A stretch of 64,000 nt of DNA. Origin: Sinomicrobium soli. Its GTDB lineage: Bacteria > Bacteroidota > Bacteroidia > Flavobacteriales > Flavobacteriaceae. The stretch spans positions 62,001 to 126,000 of the forward strand of contig NZ_QLNV01000006.1 of the NCBI RefSeq assembly GCF_003285545.1, read 5' to 3'. The number at the start of each line of letters is the position of its first letter. The first letter of the stretch is position 1. Position numbers and translations under genes: made by a program. Below the pieces are notes generated by a model. It searched no databases. It saw only the letters and a list, made by a program, of their open reading frames with translations, and was not told the DNA's origin. This document shows, one piece after another, positions 17,787 through 28,036 of this stretch.

Positions 17787-19199
17787 CTAAAGAGAACGTA
17801 ATATACGATGTAGTTCCGGGCTGTTGATATAGGTAAAGGCATTAATGATATGGTTGTGGTTGTCTATGACAATCACCTTGTTGAGGCTGTTTATCGTAAG
17901 CCCCCTGCTGATATTCTCCTGGTTTAATGACAGGTATTGATGCTCTCGTCTCAGTCCCTGAAACGATATGGTCTGCATCCATTCATCGTAGTCTTCATTC
18001 AGGCATATGCCTACAAAATTGACCTTGGGGTATTCCTGTTCCAGGGCCAGTACATACTTGTTTATATATTTCGAGTGCCCTTTCTGATAAAAGGTCCAGA
18101 AATAGATCACGGTGTTGCTGTCCTGGCATACCTGGACCAGATCGGTCTGTTTTGACCCGGCATCCAGGAGCTCCAGGCGCGGTACTTCCGAACCCTGGCT
18201 GAGGTTGCGGATATTGGTGTACAGCGTTTCTACTTCATCCCTGTACTTGTTGCTCTTATCCAGCACCTTGAACTTTTCAAGAAAAAGCAGGTTGTTGGTA
18301 TCATCCTGGTCTTCGAAATAATAGGTATAGGCCGTATTCCGGAAAAGATAGTCTTTGAGCCCTTTTTCCTTTACCTTACGGTCTATAAGTTCCAGTTTAT
18401 GAATATAGTAGTGAACGGATTTTTCGGCACCTATCTGGTGTTTACGGCATTCCTTTACGCATTTCACATAGGCCAGGCTGTTAAAATGGGTTACCATAAA
18501 GTCGAAATAGGGCTTGTAAAAACTCAGGGCCTCATCATTGTAATTGACATTTTTCCTGAAATCAAAAAAGCCTTCCGGAATATCCAGGAGGTTTTCCCGT
18601 GGTATGTTGGTAAGCCTTTTATGCATATACGGATAGAATTCCCTGGATTTGTAATTGGGGTAATCTATGGATGCCCTGGCTATATTTCTCGCCGCGTCAG
18701 ACAGGCGCTGGTTTACGATAAGGTATTCGTACTGCTCCATTTTCATGGCTCTCAGGGAGTCGATCTTGCGGGAAAATACTTCCGGTTTCAGGGTGTAGTA
18801 GCTGAAAATAAGTTCCTGTTCATCCTCGTCGAGGAGAAACATCTCTATGAGGAAATTATTTTTCTCCGCACCCTTCCCGGAGAATACCAGGGATTCGTCA
18901 AAATTAAGAGTGTTTACCCGCGCCAGTACGCTGTCACCTCCCTGTATAAAGACATGCTGATGCTCCGGAAAATGCCTGAATTTGAACAGGTCACCTCCCT
19001 TGTCACTCAACCTTATCTTGAACAAAAAGCGGTTTTGGCTGTTGAGTATTGCTGTATCAACAGGTTCGTCATCTTTGTACAGGACAACAATACTGTCTCT
19101 GGGGTTTATGATTTCACCACCGAAATAAGCGGTTTTTTGCTTTGAATCGTTACAGCTCACAAAAGGTATCGCCAAAAATGCTATCAGCAGTTTCCTCAT
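17787..19199 (-). CDS. Thioredoxin-fold lipoprotein lacking the CXXC motif
   Basis: A 470-residue lipoprotein (lipobox VSC, Cys16). Residues 25-110 look like the beta-rich DUF4369-type N-terminal domain of Bacteroidota thioredoxin-like proteins. A helical middle follows (about 120-340), and the C-terminal 130 residues resemble a TlpA/AhpC-type thioredoxin fold (TVIYFWTFYQKGH, KVNFVGICLNED, KVIVIDNHNHII). The expected WCxxC active site is replaced by WTFYQKGH, so it cannot carry out thiol-disulfide exchange in the usual way. Location is periplasmic or membrane-anchored. Function unknown; a binding or scaffold role is possible. Confidence 0.7.
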   Translation of the reverse strand: MRKLLIAFLAIPFVSCNDSKQKTAYFGGEIINPRDSIVVLYKDDEPVDTAILNSQNRFLFKIRLSDKGGDLFKFRHFPEHQHVFIQGGDSVLARVNTLNFDESLVFSGKGAEKNNFLIEMFLLDEDEQELIFSYYTLKPEVFSRKIDSLRAMKMEQYEYLIVNQRLSDAARNIARASIDYPNYKSREFYPYMHKRLTNIPRENLLDIPEGFFDFRKNVNYNDEALSFYKPYFDFMVTHFNSLAYVKCVKECRKHQIGAEKSVHYYIHKLELIDRKVKEKGLKDYLFRNTAYTYYFEDQDDTNNLLFLEKFKVLDKSNKYRDEVETLYTNIRNLSQGSEVPRLELLDAGSKQTDLVQVCQDSNTVIYFWTFYQKGHSKYINKYVLALEQEYPKVNFVGICLNEDYDEWMQTISFQGLRREHQYLSLNQENISRGLTINSLNKVIVIDNHNHIINAFTYINSPELHRILRSL

Positions 19200-19340
19200 A
19201 CCATCACATTATACGTATAGCGCCTAACGCTATAGCTAACACCTAGACAAATCTAACAAACCTTGCGAAGCCACCGTGTTAATAGTCAGTTAAAACTGCT
19301 TTTCCCCGGTTCGCATATGTGTTAGTAGTTCAGGTTTTGT

Positions 19341-19348
19341 TACTTTTG
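19341..19348 (+). promoter_or_regulatory. Candidate -7 box for the ABC-F gene
   Basis: TACTTTTG matches the TAnnTTTG box of this phylum, 112 nt upstream of the ABC-F start codon. A well-spaced TTG element upstream was not clear, so only the -7 part is called. Confidence 0.4.
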
Positions 19349-19456
19349 CAGGGACTAAAAAACAAATGTAGACTAAAGCTTTCCCGGATACAAGTCCGGA
19401 AGTGTATAAAAACGGCGTATCAGCGACCGGGTTTTAACTTTTTAACTATAAAATAG

Positions 19457-21082
<1,626 letters not shown>

Positions 21083-21163
21083 AAAACCCGGTATGAGTGA
21101 GACCTGGTCGGGTTGTGCCTACCATAGTGCCTGTCCTGACCCTGGGTTGCTGAGTTTGTAGAA

Positions 21164-21193
21164 GTAAGCCGGGAGAGGGATCTCCGGGCTTAC
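21164..21193. terminator. Hairpin between convergent genes
   Basis: GTAAGCC...GGCTTAC stem: arms 21164-21176 and 21181-21193, 13 bp with one mismatch, 4-nt loop. It lies between the ABC-F gene (plus) and the HhH membrane protein gene (minus). No long T run. Confidence 0.6.
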
Positions 21194-21210
21194 GGTGACG
21201 CTCCGTTTGC

Positions 21211-21708
21211 CTACATCTTCTTTTTCAGGGCAATGGCCTGGCCTTTCCAGTTGTCCCGTTTGATCCGTCCCGGGAAAAACCGTAAGAGTTCGGTCACCTG
21301 CTCTATGTCCTGTTCGTTGAACCGGCTGATCTGCTCGTAGGTGAAGATGCCTATGGCATTCAGTTTTTCCTCTATAAACGGACCTATACCGTTTATTTTC
21401 TTGAGGTTGTCCCTATGGTCTTCCCCGGCATGTCCCAGCCTCTCGAAGTCCAGGGGATTGTCTCCGGTATATAAGGCGCCACGCCGTTCCCTGGTTTTGA
21501 CTGCCCTGATATTTCCCGGGGTATTTCCGGGCTGGTTCAGGAGGCTGTCTTCCAGCAGCTGCTTTTCCGTAAGGCATTGGTCCAGTATCTTTCCGTATTT
21601 TTTTGCACTGTGTTTTTTCGCAAATAAATAACCGATAAGATAACAGCCGAGGCAGAGTATAAACAATACCAGGTATTCTGTAAAGGTTACAGGTGCTATG
21701 TGTTCCAT
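21211..21708 (-). CDS. Membrane-anchored protein with helix-hairpin-helix-like C-terminus
   Basis: A 165-residue protein with one N-terminal membrane helix (about 10-28), a charged linker, and a C-terminal domain. That domain contains LKKINGIGPFIEEKLNAIG and TYEQISRF, the repeated GIGP..E..L pattern of small helix-hairpin-helix (DUF4332-like) modules, then RIKRDNWKGQA. Similar small modules are found fused to, or annotated as, NADH dehydrogenase subunit E-like or ribosomal-L21-like proteins, but no enzymatic role follows. It lies 10 nt upstream of the OmpA-like gene's stop and so follows that gene in a probable two-gene operon. Confidence 0.65.
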   Translation of the reverse strand: MEHIAPVTFTEYLVLFILCLGCYLIGYLFAKKHSAKKYGKILDQCLTEKQLLEDSLLNQPGNTPGNIRAVKTRERRGALYTGDNPLDFERLGHAGEDHRDNLKKINGIGPFIEEKLNAIGIFTYEQISRFNEQDIEQVTELLRFFPGRIKRDNWKGQAIALKKKM

Positions 21709-21718
21709 GAGTTCCGGT

Positions 21719-22558
21719 TTAATTCACTTTAATTTCGATCCTTCGGTTTTTTCTTCGTCCCTCCGGGGTGGCGTTACTTTCTATGGGGTCGTGAGGGCCC
21801 CGGGATAATGCTTCCAGTTTCTCCCTGGGAATGCCTTCCCCGACAAGGTAGTGCATCACATTTCTGGCCCGTTGCATCCCTACCCATTCGTTGGCCGCTG
21901 CCGTACCGATATTGTCGGTATGCCCGGTAATGACTGCTTTCTTTTCGGGGTATCTCTGCAGGTAGTTCCTGAGTTCTTCGGTATATCCTACCAGCGTATT
22001 ATCCGGAACAAATTGCTCAGAACCAAAACGGGAGTAGAGAATCTTGTTGGTAATCCCCTTTTCTATAATGGCCTTTCGCGCATCCGGAATGTCCCTGTAT
22101 TTCAGTGTTATCCCGCCGAAAAAATAACCCCGGCTGTCGTAATTATAGTAGTCTTCGGCTGCTGTAATGTCGATACGGTCGGGATTTATACCATAAGCCA
22201 CGAGGTGATCTTTCAGGTTGGCGGCACGCCTGAGCCCGAGGGAATCCTTTTCTTCCGGCCGGTAATACCCGGTAATGAGCAGCTCCTGCGCCTGTTCCCT
22301 GTTCAGAAAATCGAAAATGCCCTTTTCCAGCTTTTCCCCGGGACCGGACAGGCTTACGGAATCACTTTCCTTCCTGATAATAAATCCGCTGAATGCTTCG
22401 GTATCATAATTTTTCCGAAGGGGTTCGGGAAGTGTATCTCTCACAACGGTTTCCTGCGGTGATGTTTCACACAGCTTCTTTATATGGCAGAAATAATAAC
22501 GTGATCCCAGAAAAAACCATATCGAAAAGACAATAAAGGCAATGATGAAATTTTTCAT
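21719..22558 (-). CDS. OmpA-family peptidoglycan-binding protein
   Basis: A 279-residue protein; the ATG at 22556-22558 is chosen because it begins a membrane anchor (MKNFIIAFIVFSIWFFLG). Two OmpA-like segments are visible: an N-terminal degenerate one with LITGYYRPEEKDSLGLRRA (about 105-135) and a C-terminal canonical one with VITGHTDNIGTAAANEWVG, RARNV and RRKNRRIEIKVN. The C-terminal OmpA domain should bind meso-diaminopimelate peptidoglycan and tether the membrane to the wall. The duplicated OmpA-like arrangement is common in Bacteroidota. Cotranscribed with the HhH membrane protein. Confidence 0.8.
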   Translation of the reverse strand: MKNFIIAFIVFSIWFFLGSRYYFCHIKKLCETSPQETVVRDTLPEPLRKNYDTEAFSGFIIRKESDSVSLSGPGEKLEKGIFDFLNREQAQELLITGYYRPEEKDSLGLRRAANLKDHLVAYGINPDRIDITAAEDYYNYDSRGYFFGGITLKYRDIPDARKAIIEKGITNKILYSRFGSEQFVPDNTLVGYTEELRNYLQRYPEKKAVITGHTDNIGTAAANEWVGMQRARNVMHYLVGEGIPREKLEALSRGPHDPIESNATPEGRRKNRRIEIKVN

Positions 22559-22761
22559 ATTTAACGTATCATTCTGAATAGTCGGTCCAAAGCCTCTTTT
22601 ATTGATCGTACATTGAGTTCCATAATAATAAAACAGCAATAAAATTGGTTAAAAGTATGAATTTCACCAGGATCAGGCAATGCGGGCCGCTTAAAAAATC
22701 AACAGGCTTTTTACCGTAGTTACAATATGGCTGGGTATTGTTATAAAAAAAAGCCGTTTTC

Positions 22762-22794
22762 TTGTTTTTATAACGGATTTTTCATTTAAATTTG
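22762..22794 (+). promoter_or_regulatory. Promoter of the histidine operon
   Basis: TTG at 22762-22764, a 22-nt spacer, and TAAATTTG at 22787-22794, matching the Bacteroidota TTG-N17-23-TAnnTTTG consensus. The predicted start near 22799 leaves about 13 nt before the leader-peptide ATG, a tight arrangement typical of attenuator leaders. Confidence 0.7.
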
Positions 22795-22812
22795 CTGCAT
22801 TACAATAGAGAA

Positions 22813-22869
22813 ATGACTATAACCGTATTACATCATCACCATTTTTACTCTTGCACTCAGGCGAGGTGA
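22813..22869 (+). CDS. hisL: Histidine operon leader peptide
   Basis: An 18-codon open frame reading MTITVLHHHHFYSCTQAR, with four consecutive His codons (22831-22842), then TGA. It lies directly after the his promoter and before an intrinsic terminator, ahead of hisG. It should sense charged tRNA-His: a ribosome stalled on the His codons leaves 22854-22863 free to form the antiterminator, whereas one reaching the stop codon covers it. The product has no function of its own. Too short for ordinary gene callers. Confidence 0.85.
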   Translation: MTITVLHHHHFYSCTQAR

Positions 22870-22919
22870 ACATGGTATGTGTGTAATTCATAAAAATCCA
22901 TATAGAGCCCGTTTGAGTG
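22854..22919 (+). promoter_or_regulatory. Antiterminator helix of the his attenuator
   Basis: Bases 22854-22863 (CACTCAGGCG) can pair with 22910-22919 (CGTTTGAGTG) over 10 bp including two G-U pairs. The second strand overlaps the left arm and loop of the downstream terminator, so the two structures exclude each other. The first strand overlaps codons 14-17 of the leader peptide, just upstream of its stop codon. Confidence 0.65.
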
Positions 22920-22940
22920 ATTCAAACGGGCTTTTTTATT
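22906..22940 (+). terminator. Intrinsic terminator of the his attenuator
   Basis: Perfect 11-bp stem: arms 22906-22916 (AGCCCGTTTGA) and 22922-22932, 5-nt loop, followed by a run of six T and a further T-rich stretch. It lies 37 nt after the leader peptide stop and 51 nt before hisG. It should stop transcription when histidine is plentiful. Confidence 0.88.
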
Positions 22941-22990
22941 TTTAAACCGTATATCAGCTAATGTATCCCGGAAGGGGCAAAACGAGAACA

Positions 22991-23848
22991 ATGAACAAAT
23001 TAAAAATTGCTATCCAGAAAAGCGGTCGCCTTAATGAAGATTCCCTTAAGATCCTCAAGGAATGCGGAATTTCGGTGAATAACGGCATAGACCAGCTTAA
23101 GGCAGAGGCCTCCGACTTTCCGATGGAGGTACTCTTTCTCAGGAATTCGGATATTCCCCAATACCTTCGCGACGGGGTGGTGGACGTGGCCATTCTCGGA
23201 GAAAACCTCCTGGTGGAGAAGGGAGACGATATCCGGGTGGTGGAAAAGCTCGGGTTTTCCAGGTGCCGGGTGTCGGTTGCCGTACCGAAAACATTTCCCT
23301 ACCGTTCGGTAAAAGATCTCGACGGCCTGAAGATCGCCACCTCTTACCCGAATACGGTCAACGCTTTCCTGGCAGGAAAAGGGATCACGGCAGAACTGCA
23401 CCAGATATCGGGTTCGGTAGAGATCGCACCCAATATAGGCCTGGCCGATGCCATTGTCGATATCGTATCGAGTGGCAGCACTCTCTTTAAGAACAATCTC
23501 AGGGAGGTGGAGATCATCCTGAAAAGCGAGGCCGTACTGGCAGTATCCCCTGCAATCTCGGAAGAGAGCAATGTCTTGCTGAACAGGTTGTTGTTCCGTA
23601 TACAGTCGGTGCTTAAGGCCAGAAATTCGCGGTACATACTGATGAATGTTCCCAATGACAAGATAGAGGAAGTGGGCAGGATACTCCCGGTACTGAAAAG
23701 TCCGACCGTAATGCCGCTGGCCGAAGAAGGGTGGAGCAGCGTACACTCGGTGATCGACAAGAACAAGTTCTGGGAGGTGATCGACGAACTCAAGGCGGTA
23801 GGAGCCGAAGGCATCCTGGTATGTCCTATTGAAAAAATGGTACTCTAA
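22991..23848 (+). CDS. hisG: ATP phosphoribosyltransferase, long form
   Basis: A 285-residue enzyme for the first, committed step of histidine synthesis (ATP + PRPP to phosphoribosyl-ATP). The ATG at 22991 (MNKLKIAIQKSGRL) is the normal family start; an upstream frame extension is not used. The PRPP-binding loop is seen as IVDIVSSGSTLFKNNL (about 157-172), and residues about 210-285 form the extra C-terminal regulatory (HisG_C, PII-like) domain. This makes it the long HisG-L type, which is feedback-inhibited by histidine and needs no HisZ; none is present. First structural gene of the operon, behind the attenuator. Confidence 0.97.
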   Translation: MNKLKIAIQKSGRLNEDSLKILKECGISVNNGIDQLKAEASDFPMEVLFLRNSDIPQYLRDGVVDVAILGENLLVEKGDDIRVVEKLGFSRCRVSVAVPKTFPYRSVKDLDGLKIATSYPNTVNAFLAGKGITAELHQISGSVEIAPNIGLADAIVDIVSSGSTLFKNNLREVEIILKSEAVLAVSPAISEESNVLLNRLLFRIQSVLKARNSRYILMNVPNDKIEEVGRILPVLKSPTVMPLAEEGWSSVHSVIDKNKFWEVIDELKAVGAEGILVCPIEKMVL

Positions 23849-23866
23849 TAAGAAACAGTGGTTGAG

Positions 23867-25159
23867 ATGAACAGAATATACAATCCCGAACGCACTACAT
23901 GGCCGGAATTACTGCAAAGGCCGACCCGTACCATAGGCGATATAGAGGCCATGGTAAAGGAAATCTTCAGGGAAGTAAAGGATAAAGGAGACCGGGCGGT
24001 GCTGAAATACACCTCGCTGTTCGACGGGGTGTCGCCGGGCAGTATGGTGGTGACCCCGGCCGAAATAGAAGCCGCAGGCGGAATGGTTTCTGGCGAATTA
24101 AAAGAAGCCATAGCACTGGCCAGGACCAACATCGAAAAATTTCACGCTGCCCAGAAAACAGGGAGGGTAACGGTAACCACCACCGATGGAATAACGTGCT
24201 GGCAGGAAAAGAAACCGATACAGAAGATCGGGCTTTACATCCCCGGGGGTACGGCCCCGTTGTTCTCCACGGTGCTTATGCTTGCCGTGCCCGCTGCTAT
24301 TGCGGGATGCGGGGAGATCGTACTTTGTTCTCCCCCGGACAAACAGGGGAATATACATCCTGCGATCCTGTACACTGCCGGACTGTGCGGGGTAAACCGG
24401 ATCCTCAAGGTGGGAGGGATACAGGCCGTTGCGGGAATGACGTTCGGTACGGAAAGCATTCCGCAGGTGTACAAGATATTCGGGCCGGGTAACCAGTATG
24501 TCACCGTGGCCAAACAGCTGGCTACCCAGTACGGTGTGGCCATCGATATGCCCGCAGGCCCTTCGGAACTTCTGGTCCTGGCCGATGACAGCGCCGATGC
24601 CGGGTTTGTAGCTTCCGATCTCCTTTCACAGGCAGAACACGGTAAAGACAGCCAGGTACTGCTGGTGTCCACTTCGAAAGACCTGATCGATGCGGTGGAA
24701 AAGGAGCTGGAGCAGCAGATGGAAGCCCTGCCCCGAAAGGACATAGCCGAAGCGGCCATAGGGAATTCAAAACTGATCTATGTGCAGGATAAGGAGGATG
24801 CCCTCGAACTGGTGAACAGCTATGGCCCCGAGCACCTTATTATATGCAGCGCGGAAGAAGGATTTTATGTGGAGGGCATTGTCAATGCAGGGTCGGTGTT
24901 TATCGGGAACTACACCCCGGAAAGTGCGGGAGATTATGCATCGGGTACTAACCATACACTGCCTACCAACGGGTATGCCCGTAATTACAGTGGGGTAAAC
25001 CTGGACAGCTTTACCAAATCGGTTACCTTCCAGAAAATTACCGAAGAAGGGATCAGGCATATCGGGAATGCTATAGAACTGATGGCGGATGCGGAAGGCC
25101 TGCAGGCACATAAAAATGCGGTTACCCTGAGGTTGAACCGTCTTGAAAACAAGAAATAA
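23867..25159 (+). CDS. hisD: Histidinol dehydrogenase
   Basis: A 430-residue zinc enzyme oxidising L-histidinol to histidine with two NAD+, the last step of the pathway. Motifs: AEHGKDSQ with the Gln/His ligands (SQAEH), GDYASGTNHTLPT with the Asp ligand, and a C-terminal His in LQAHKNAV. A GTG three codons upstream (23858) is possible, but the ATG at 23867 fits better. It starts 18 nt after hisG, and its TAA overlaps the hisC start codon by one base. All catalytic positions appear intact. Confidence 0.97.
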   Translation: MNRIYNPERTTWPELLQRPTRTIGDIEAMVKEIFREVKDKGDRAVLKYTSLFDGVSPGSMVVTPAEIEAAGGMVSGELKEAIALARTNIEKFHAAQKTGRVTVTTTDGITCWQEKKPIQKIGLYIPGGTAPLFSTVLMLAVPAAIAGCGEIVLCSPPDKQGNIHPAILYTAGLCGVNRILKVGGIQAVAGMTFGTESIPQVYKIFGPGNQYVTVAKQLATQYGVAIDMPAGPSELLVLADDSADAGFVASDLLSQAEHGKDSQVLLVSTSKDLIDAVEKELEQQMEALPRKDIAEAAIGNSKLIYVQDKEDALELVNSYGPEHLIICSAEEGFYVEGIVNAGSVFIGNYTPESAGDYASGTNHTLPTNGYARNYSGVNLDSFTKSVTFQKITEEGIRHIGNAIELMADAEGLQAHKNAVTLRLNRLENKK

Positions 25160-26211
25160 TGAAGGAGACACTATTTGATATCAACCGGCTGGTAAGGCCT
25201 AATGTGGCCCGGCTGAAACCGTATTCTTCCGCCAGGGACGAATTTGAGGATTTTGAGGCCGAAATGGTATTTATCGATGCCAATGAGAACCCTTTTGAAA
25301 GCGATGTAAACCGCTATCCGGACCCGCAGCAGCGGAAGCTGAAAGAGGTACTGGCCGCCCGGAGGGGGGTGCCGGCGGACAACATTCTTCTCGGTAACGG
25401 AAGTGATGAAGTGCTCGACCTGCTGTTCAGGGCGTTCTGCGAACCGGCACAGGACAATGTGCTGACCCTGCCCCCGACCTATGGCATGTATAAGGTACTG
25501 GCAGAGATCAACAATGTGGAAAACAGGGAGGTGCTGCTGTCGCAGGAATACCAGCCCAGGGTGAAGGATATACTGGAAGCGGCCGACCGGAATACGAAAA
25601 TACTGTTCCTGTGCTCTCCCAATAATCCCACGGGGAACTCCTTCTCCGCGGAAAGTGTTACGGCCCTCCTGGAAGGTTTTGGCGGACTCGTAGTGATCGA
25701 CGAGGCGTATATTGATTTTTCCGCGCAGGAAAGCTGTCTGCACAGGCTGGAGGAATACCCCAACCTGGTGGTTACCCAGACCCTGTCTAAAGCATACGGC
25801 CTGGCGGGAATACGGCTGGGCATCTGCTTTGCATCGCCGGGGGTCATCGCCGTGCTCAACAGGATAAAACCGCCGTATAACGTAAATGCACTGACCCAGA
25901 GACGGGCATTGATCCGATTGGATGATCCGGATAGTATAGATAAGGAAGTATCTGATGTAAAGAGGGAAAAGGGGCTTTTATTTAATGCATTACTTGAAGT
26001 AAAATTTGTGTCGCAGGTATTTCCTTCCGATGCCAATTTTATCCTGGCCAGGGTAGACGACGCCAACCTGAGGTACAGGCAACTGCTGGACAAAGGTATC
26101 GTGGTACGGAACCGGACGACACAGCCGCTTTGCGAAAATTGCCTGCGTTTTACGGTGGGAACCCCTGAAGAGAACAGTAGACTGATGGAAGAACTGCGCG
26201 GGATGGTTTGA
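25159..26211 (+). CDS. hisC: Histidinol-phosphate aminotransferase
   Basis: A 350-residue fold-type I PLP aminotransferase converting imidazole acetol phosphate and glutamate to histidinol phosphate. Visible: NENPFESDVNRYPDP near the N-terminus, GNGSDEVLDL, SPNNPTGN, VIDEAYIDF, the PLP lysine Lys211 in TLSKAYGLAGIRLG, and the C-terminal phosphate-binding Arg region LRFTVGT. Its start overlaps the hisD stop by 1 nt, indicating translational coupling. It is followed by an octamer-repeat stretch before hisB. Confidence 0.96.
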   Translation: MKETLFDINRLVRPNVARLKPYSSARDEFEDFEAEMVFIDANENPFESDVNRYPDPQQRKLKEVLAARRGVPADNILLGNGSDEVLDLLFRAFCEPAQDNVLTLPPTYGMYKVLAEINNVENREVLLSQEYQPRVKDILEAADRNTKILFLCSPNNPTGNSFSAESVTALLEGFGGLVVIDEAYIDFSAQESCLHRLEEYPNLVVTQTLSKAYGLAGIRLGICFASPGVIAVLNRIKPPYNVNALTQRRALIRLDDPDSIDKEVSDVKREKGLLFNALLEVKFVSQVFPSDANFILARVDDANLRYRQLLDKGIVVRNRTTQPLCENCLRFTVGTPEENSRLMEELRGMV

Positions 26212-26261
26212 ATGTGATAATGTGGCAATTGGTCAATTAGCCAATTAGTCAATGTGATAAT
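26211..26261. repeat. Octamer repeat array, locus 1
   Basis: A short run of AATTAGYC-like octamers with AATGTGAT and AATTGGTC variants, placed between hisC and hisB inside the his operon. The same units occur at 43924-44040 and 45056-45147. Confidence 0.7.
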
Positions 26262-26286
26262 TAATTGATCTTAAAAATATATTTGT

Positions 26287-27420
26287 GTGAAAAAAGTATT
26301 GTTTATAGATCGTGACGGTACCTTGATAAAGGAACCGGAAGACGAACAGATCGATGCCTTTGAAAAACTGGAATTCTATCCCGGCATGTTTACCTGGATG
26401 GGACGTATTGCCCGGGAACTGGATTATGAGCTGGTGATGGTGACCAACCAGGACGGACTGGGAACGGATGCTTTTCCGGAAGATACGTTCTGGCCGGTGC
26501 ATAACCTGGTACTGAAAAGCCTGGAAAACGAAGGGATAGTGTTTGACCGGATCTTTATAGACCGCAGCTTTCCCGAAGAGAACTCACCCGACAGGAAGCC
26601 TGAAACCGGGTTGCTTACCCCGTATTTTTCAGAGGAATACGACCTGGAAAATTCACTGGTTATAGGCGACAGGCTCACTGATGTGGAGCTGGCCAAAAAC
26701 CTCGGGGCCAGGGCGGTGTTCATCAACAATAACACCCGGCTCGGAACGGGGGAGGTTACCGCCGGGGCAGAGGAACTTCAGGCCTGTATAGCCCTGGAAA
26801 CCGATAATTGGAAGGCGATATACGAATTTCTGAAACTGGAACGGCGCACCGCTTCGGTAGAGCGAAAGACCAATGAGACCGATATAAAAATAGACCTTAA
26901 CCTCGACGGTACCGGTAAGAGCGATATCACGACGGGGATCGCCTTCTTCGACCATATGCTCGATCAGCTGGCCAGGCACGGGCAGATGGATCTCTTTATT
27001 CGTGTTGAGGGCGACCTGGAGGTGGATGAACACCACACTATTGAAGATACTGCCATTGCACTGGGAGAGGCATTCCGGAAGGCGCTGGGAAATAAACTGG
27101 GTATAGAGCGGTATGGATTCTGCCTGCCTATGGACGACTGTCTCGCGCAGGTGGCCATCGATTTCGGGGGAAGGAACTGGCTGGTATGGGATGCCGAATT
27201 CAGGCGGGAGATGATCGGAAAGATGCCTACGGAGATGTTCTATCACTTTTTTAAGTCTTTTACCGACGGGGCCGGGGCAAACCTGAATGTCAAGGCCGAA
27301 GGGCAGAACGAACACCACAAGATAGAAGCTGTTTTCAAGGCTTTTGCCAAAGCTGTGAAGATGGCAGTAAAAAGGGATGTGGAAAAAATGGTACTCCCTA
27401 CTACAAAGGGAATGATCTGA
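26287..27420 (+). CDS. hisB: Bifunctional histidinol-phosphatase / imidazoleglycerol-phosphate dehydratase
   Basis: A 377-residue fusion. Residues 1-165 are a HAD phosphatase (DRDGTLI with Asp8 and Asp10, then VTNQDG, KPETG and GDRLTD). Residues about 188-377 are the dehydratase, with its two metal-binding repeats DEHHTIED and NEHHKIEA. The start is a GTG at 26287, the only start that gives the family sequence [11 protein letters not shown]. The enzyme performs steps 7 and 9 of histidine synthesis, so no separate hisN is needed. hisH follows after 7 nt. Confidence 0.96.
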   Translation: MKKVLFIDRDGTLIKEPEDEQIDAFEKLEFYPGMFTWMGRIARELDYELVMVTNQDGLGTDAFPEDTFWPVHNLVLKSLENEGIVFDRIFIDRSFPEENSPDRKPETGLLTPYFSEEYDLENSLVIGDRLTDVELAKNLGARAVFINNNTRLGTGEVTAGAEELQACIALETDNWKAIYEFLKLERRTASVERKTNETDIKIDLNLDGTGKSDITTGIAFFDHMLDQLARHGQMDLFIRVEGDLEVDEHHTIEDTAIALGEAFRKALGNKLGIERYGFCLPMDDCLAQVAIDFGGRNWLVWDAEFRREMIGKMPTEMFYHFFKSFTDGAGANLNVKAEGQNEHHKIEAVFKAFAKAVKMAVKRDVEKMVLPTTKGMI

Positions 27421-27427
27421 AGCAGGT

Positions 27428-28018
27428 ATGAAGAACATCGTTATTATTGACTACGGGGCGGGAAATATCCAGAGCGTGAAATTTGCCGTGGAACGACTGG
27501 GGCATCAGGCCGTACTTACGGATGATGCAGCAACCATTAAAAAGGCCGATAAGGTTATTTTTCCGGGGGTGGGGGCCGCGGGAAGCGCCATGAGTAAACT
27601 CAGGGCCACCGGGCTCGACAGGCTTATCCCGGAGCTGGAGCAGCCGGTGCTGGGTATATGCCTGGGGATGCAGCTGATGTGCAGGCATTCGGAAGAAGGA
27701 AATACTTCGGGACTGGGAATATTTGATGCCGATGTGCTCCGGTTTCCGGATAGCGTGAAGGTACCCCAGATAGGATGGAACCGGATTTCCGGGTTGAAAT
27801 CGGACCTTTTCGACGGGATACGGGACGGGGAATTCATGTACCTGGTACACAGTTATTACGTGCCCGACTGCCCCGAAGCTGTCGCTTATACGTCCTATGG
27901 CATTGCGTATGCTTCTGCCCTGAAAAAGGATAATTTTTACGGGGTGCAGTTCCATCCCGAAAAGAGCAGTACGGCAGGAGCAGCAGTTTTAAAAAATTTT
28001 CTGGAAACCGTTTCTTAA
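27428..28018 (+). CDS. hisH: Imidazole glycerol phosphate synthase, glutaminase subunit
   Basis: A 196-residue class I glutamine amidotransferase. The catalytic triad is Cys78 (GICLGMQ), His176 and Glu178 (VQFHPEKS). It hydrolyses glutamine and channels ammonia to HisF, forming imidazole glycerol phosphate and AICAR. It starts 7 nt after hisB and is followed 18 nt later by hisA. Normal length, intact motifs. Confidence 0.96.
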   Translation: MKNIVIIDYGAGNIQSVKFAVERLGHQAVLTDDAATIKKADKVIFPGVGAAGSAMSKLRATGLDRLIPELEQPVLGICLGMQLMCRHSEEGNTSGLGIFDADVLRFPDSVKVPQIGWNRISGLKSDLFDGIRDGEFMYLVHSYYVPDCPEAVAYTSYGIAYASALKKDNFYGVQFHPEKSSTAGAAVLKNFLETVS

Positions 28019-28036
28019 AATTACAGATTTATCACC

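Noticed and set aside
18399-19145. A 248-codon plus-strand frame
   Set aside because: Antisense to the thioredoxin-fold lipoprotein, whose signal peptide and domain order are convincing; no motif on this strand.
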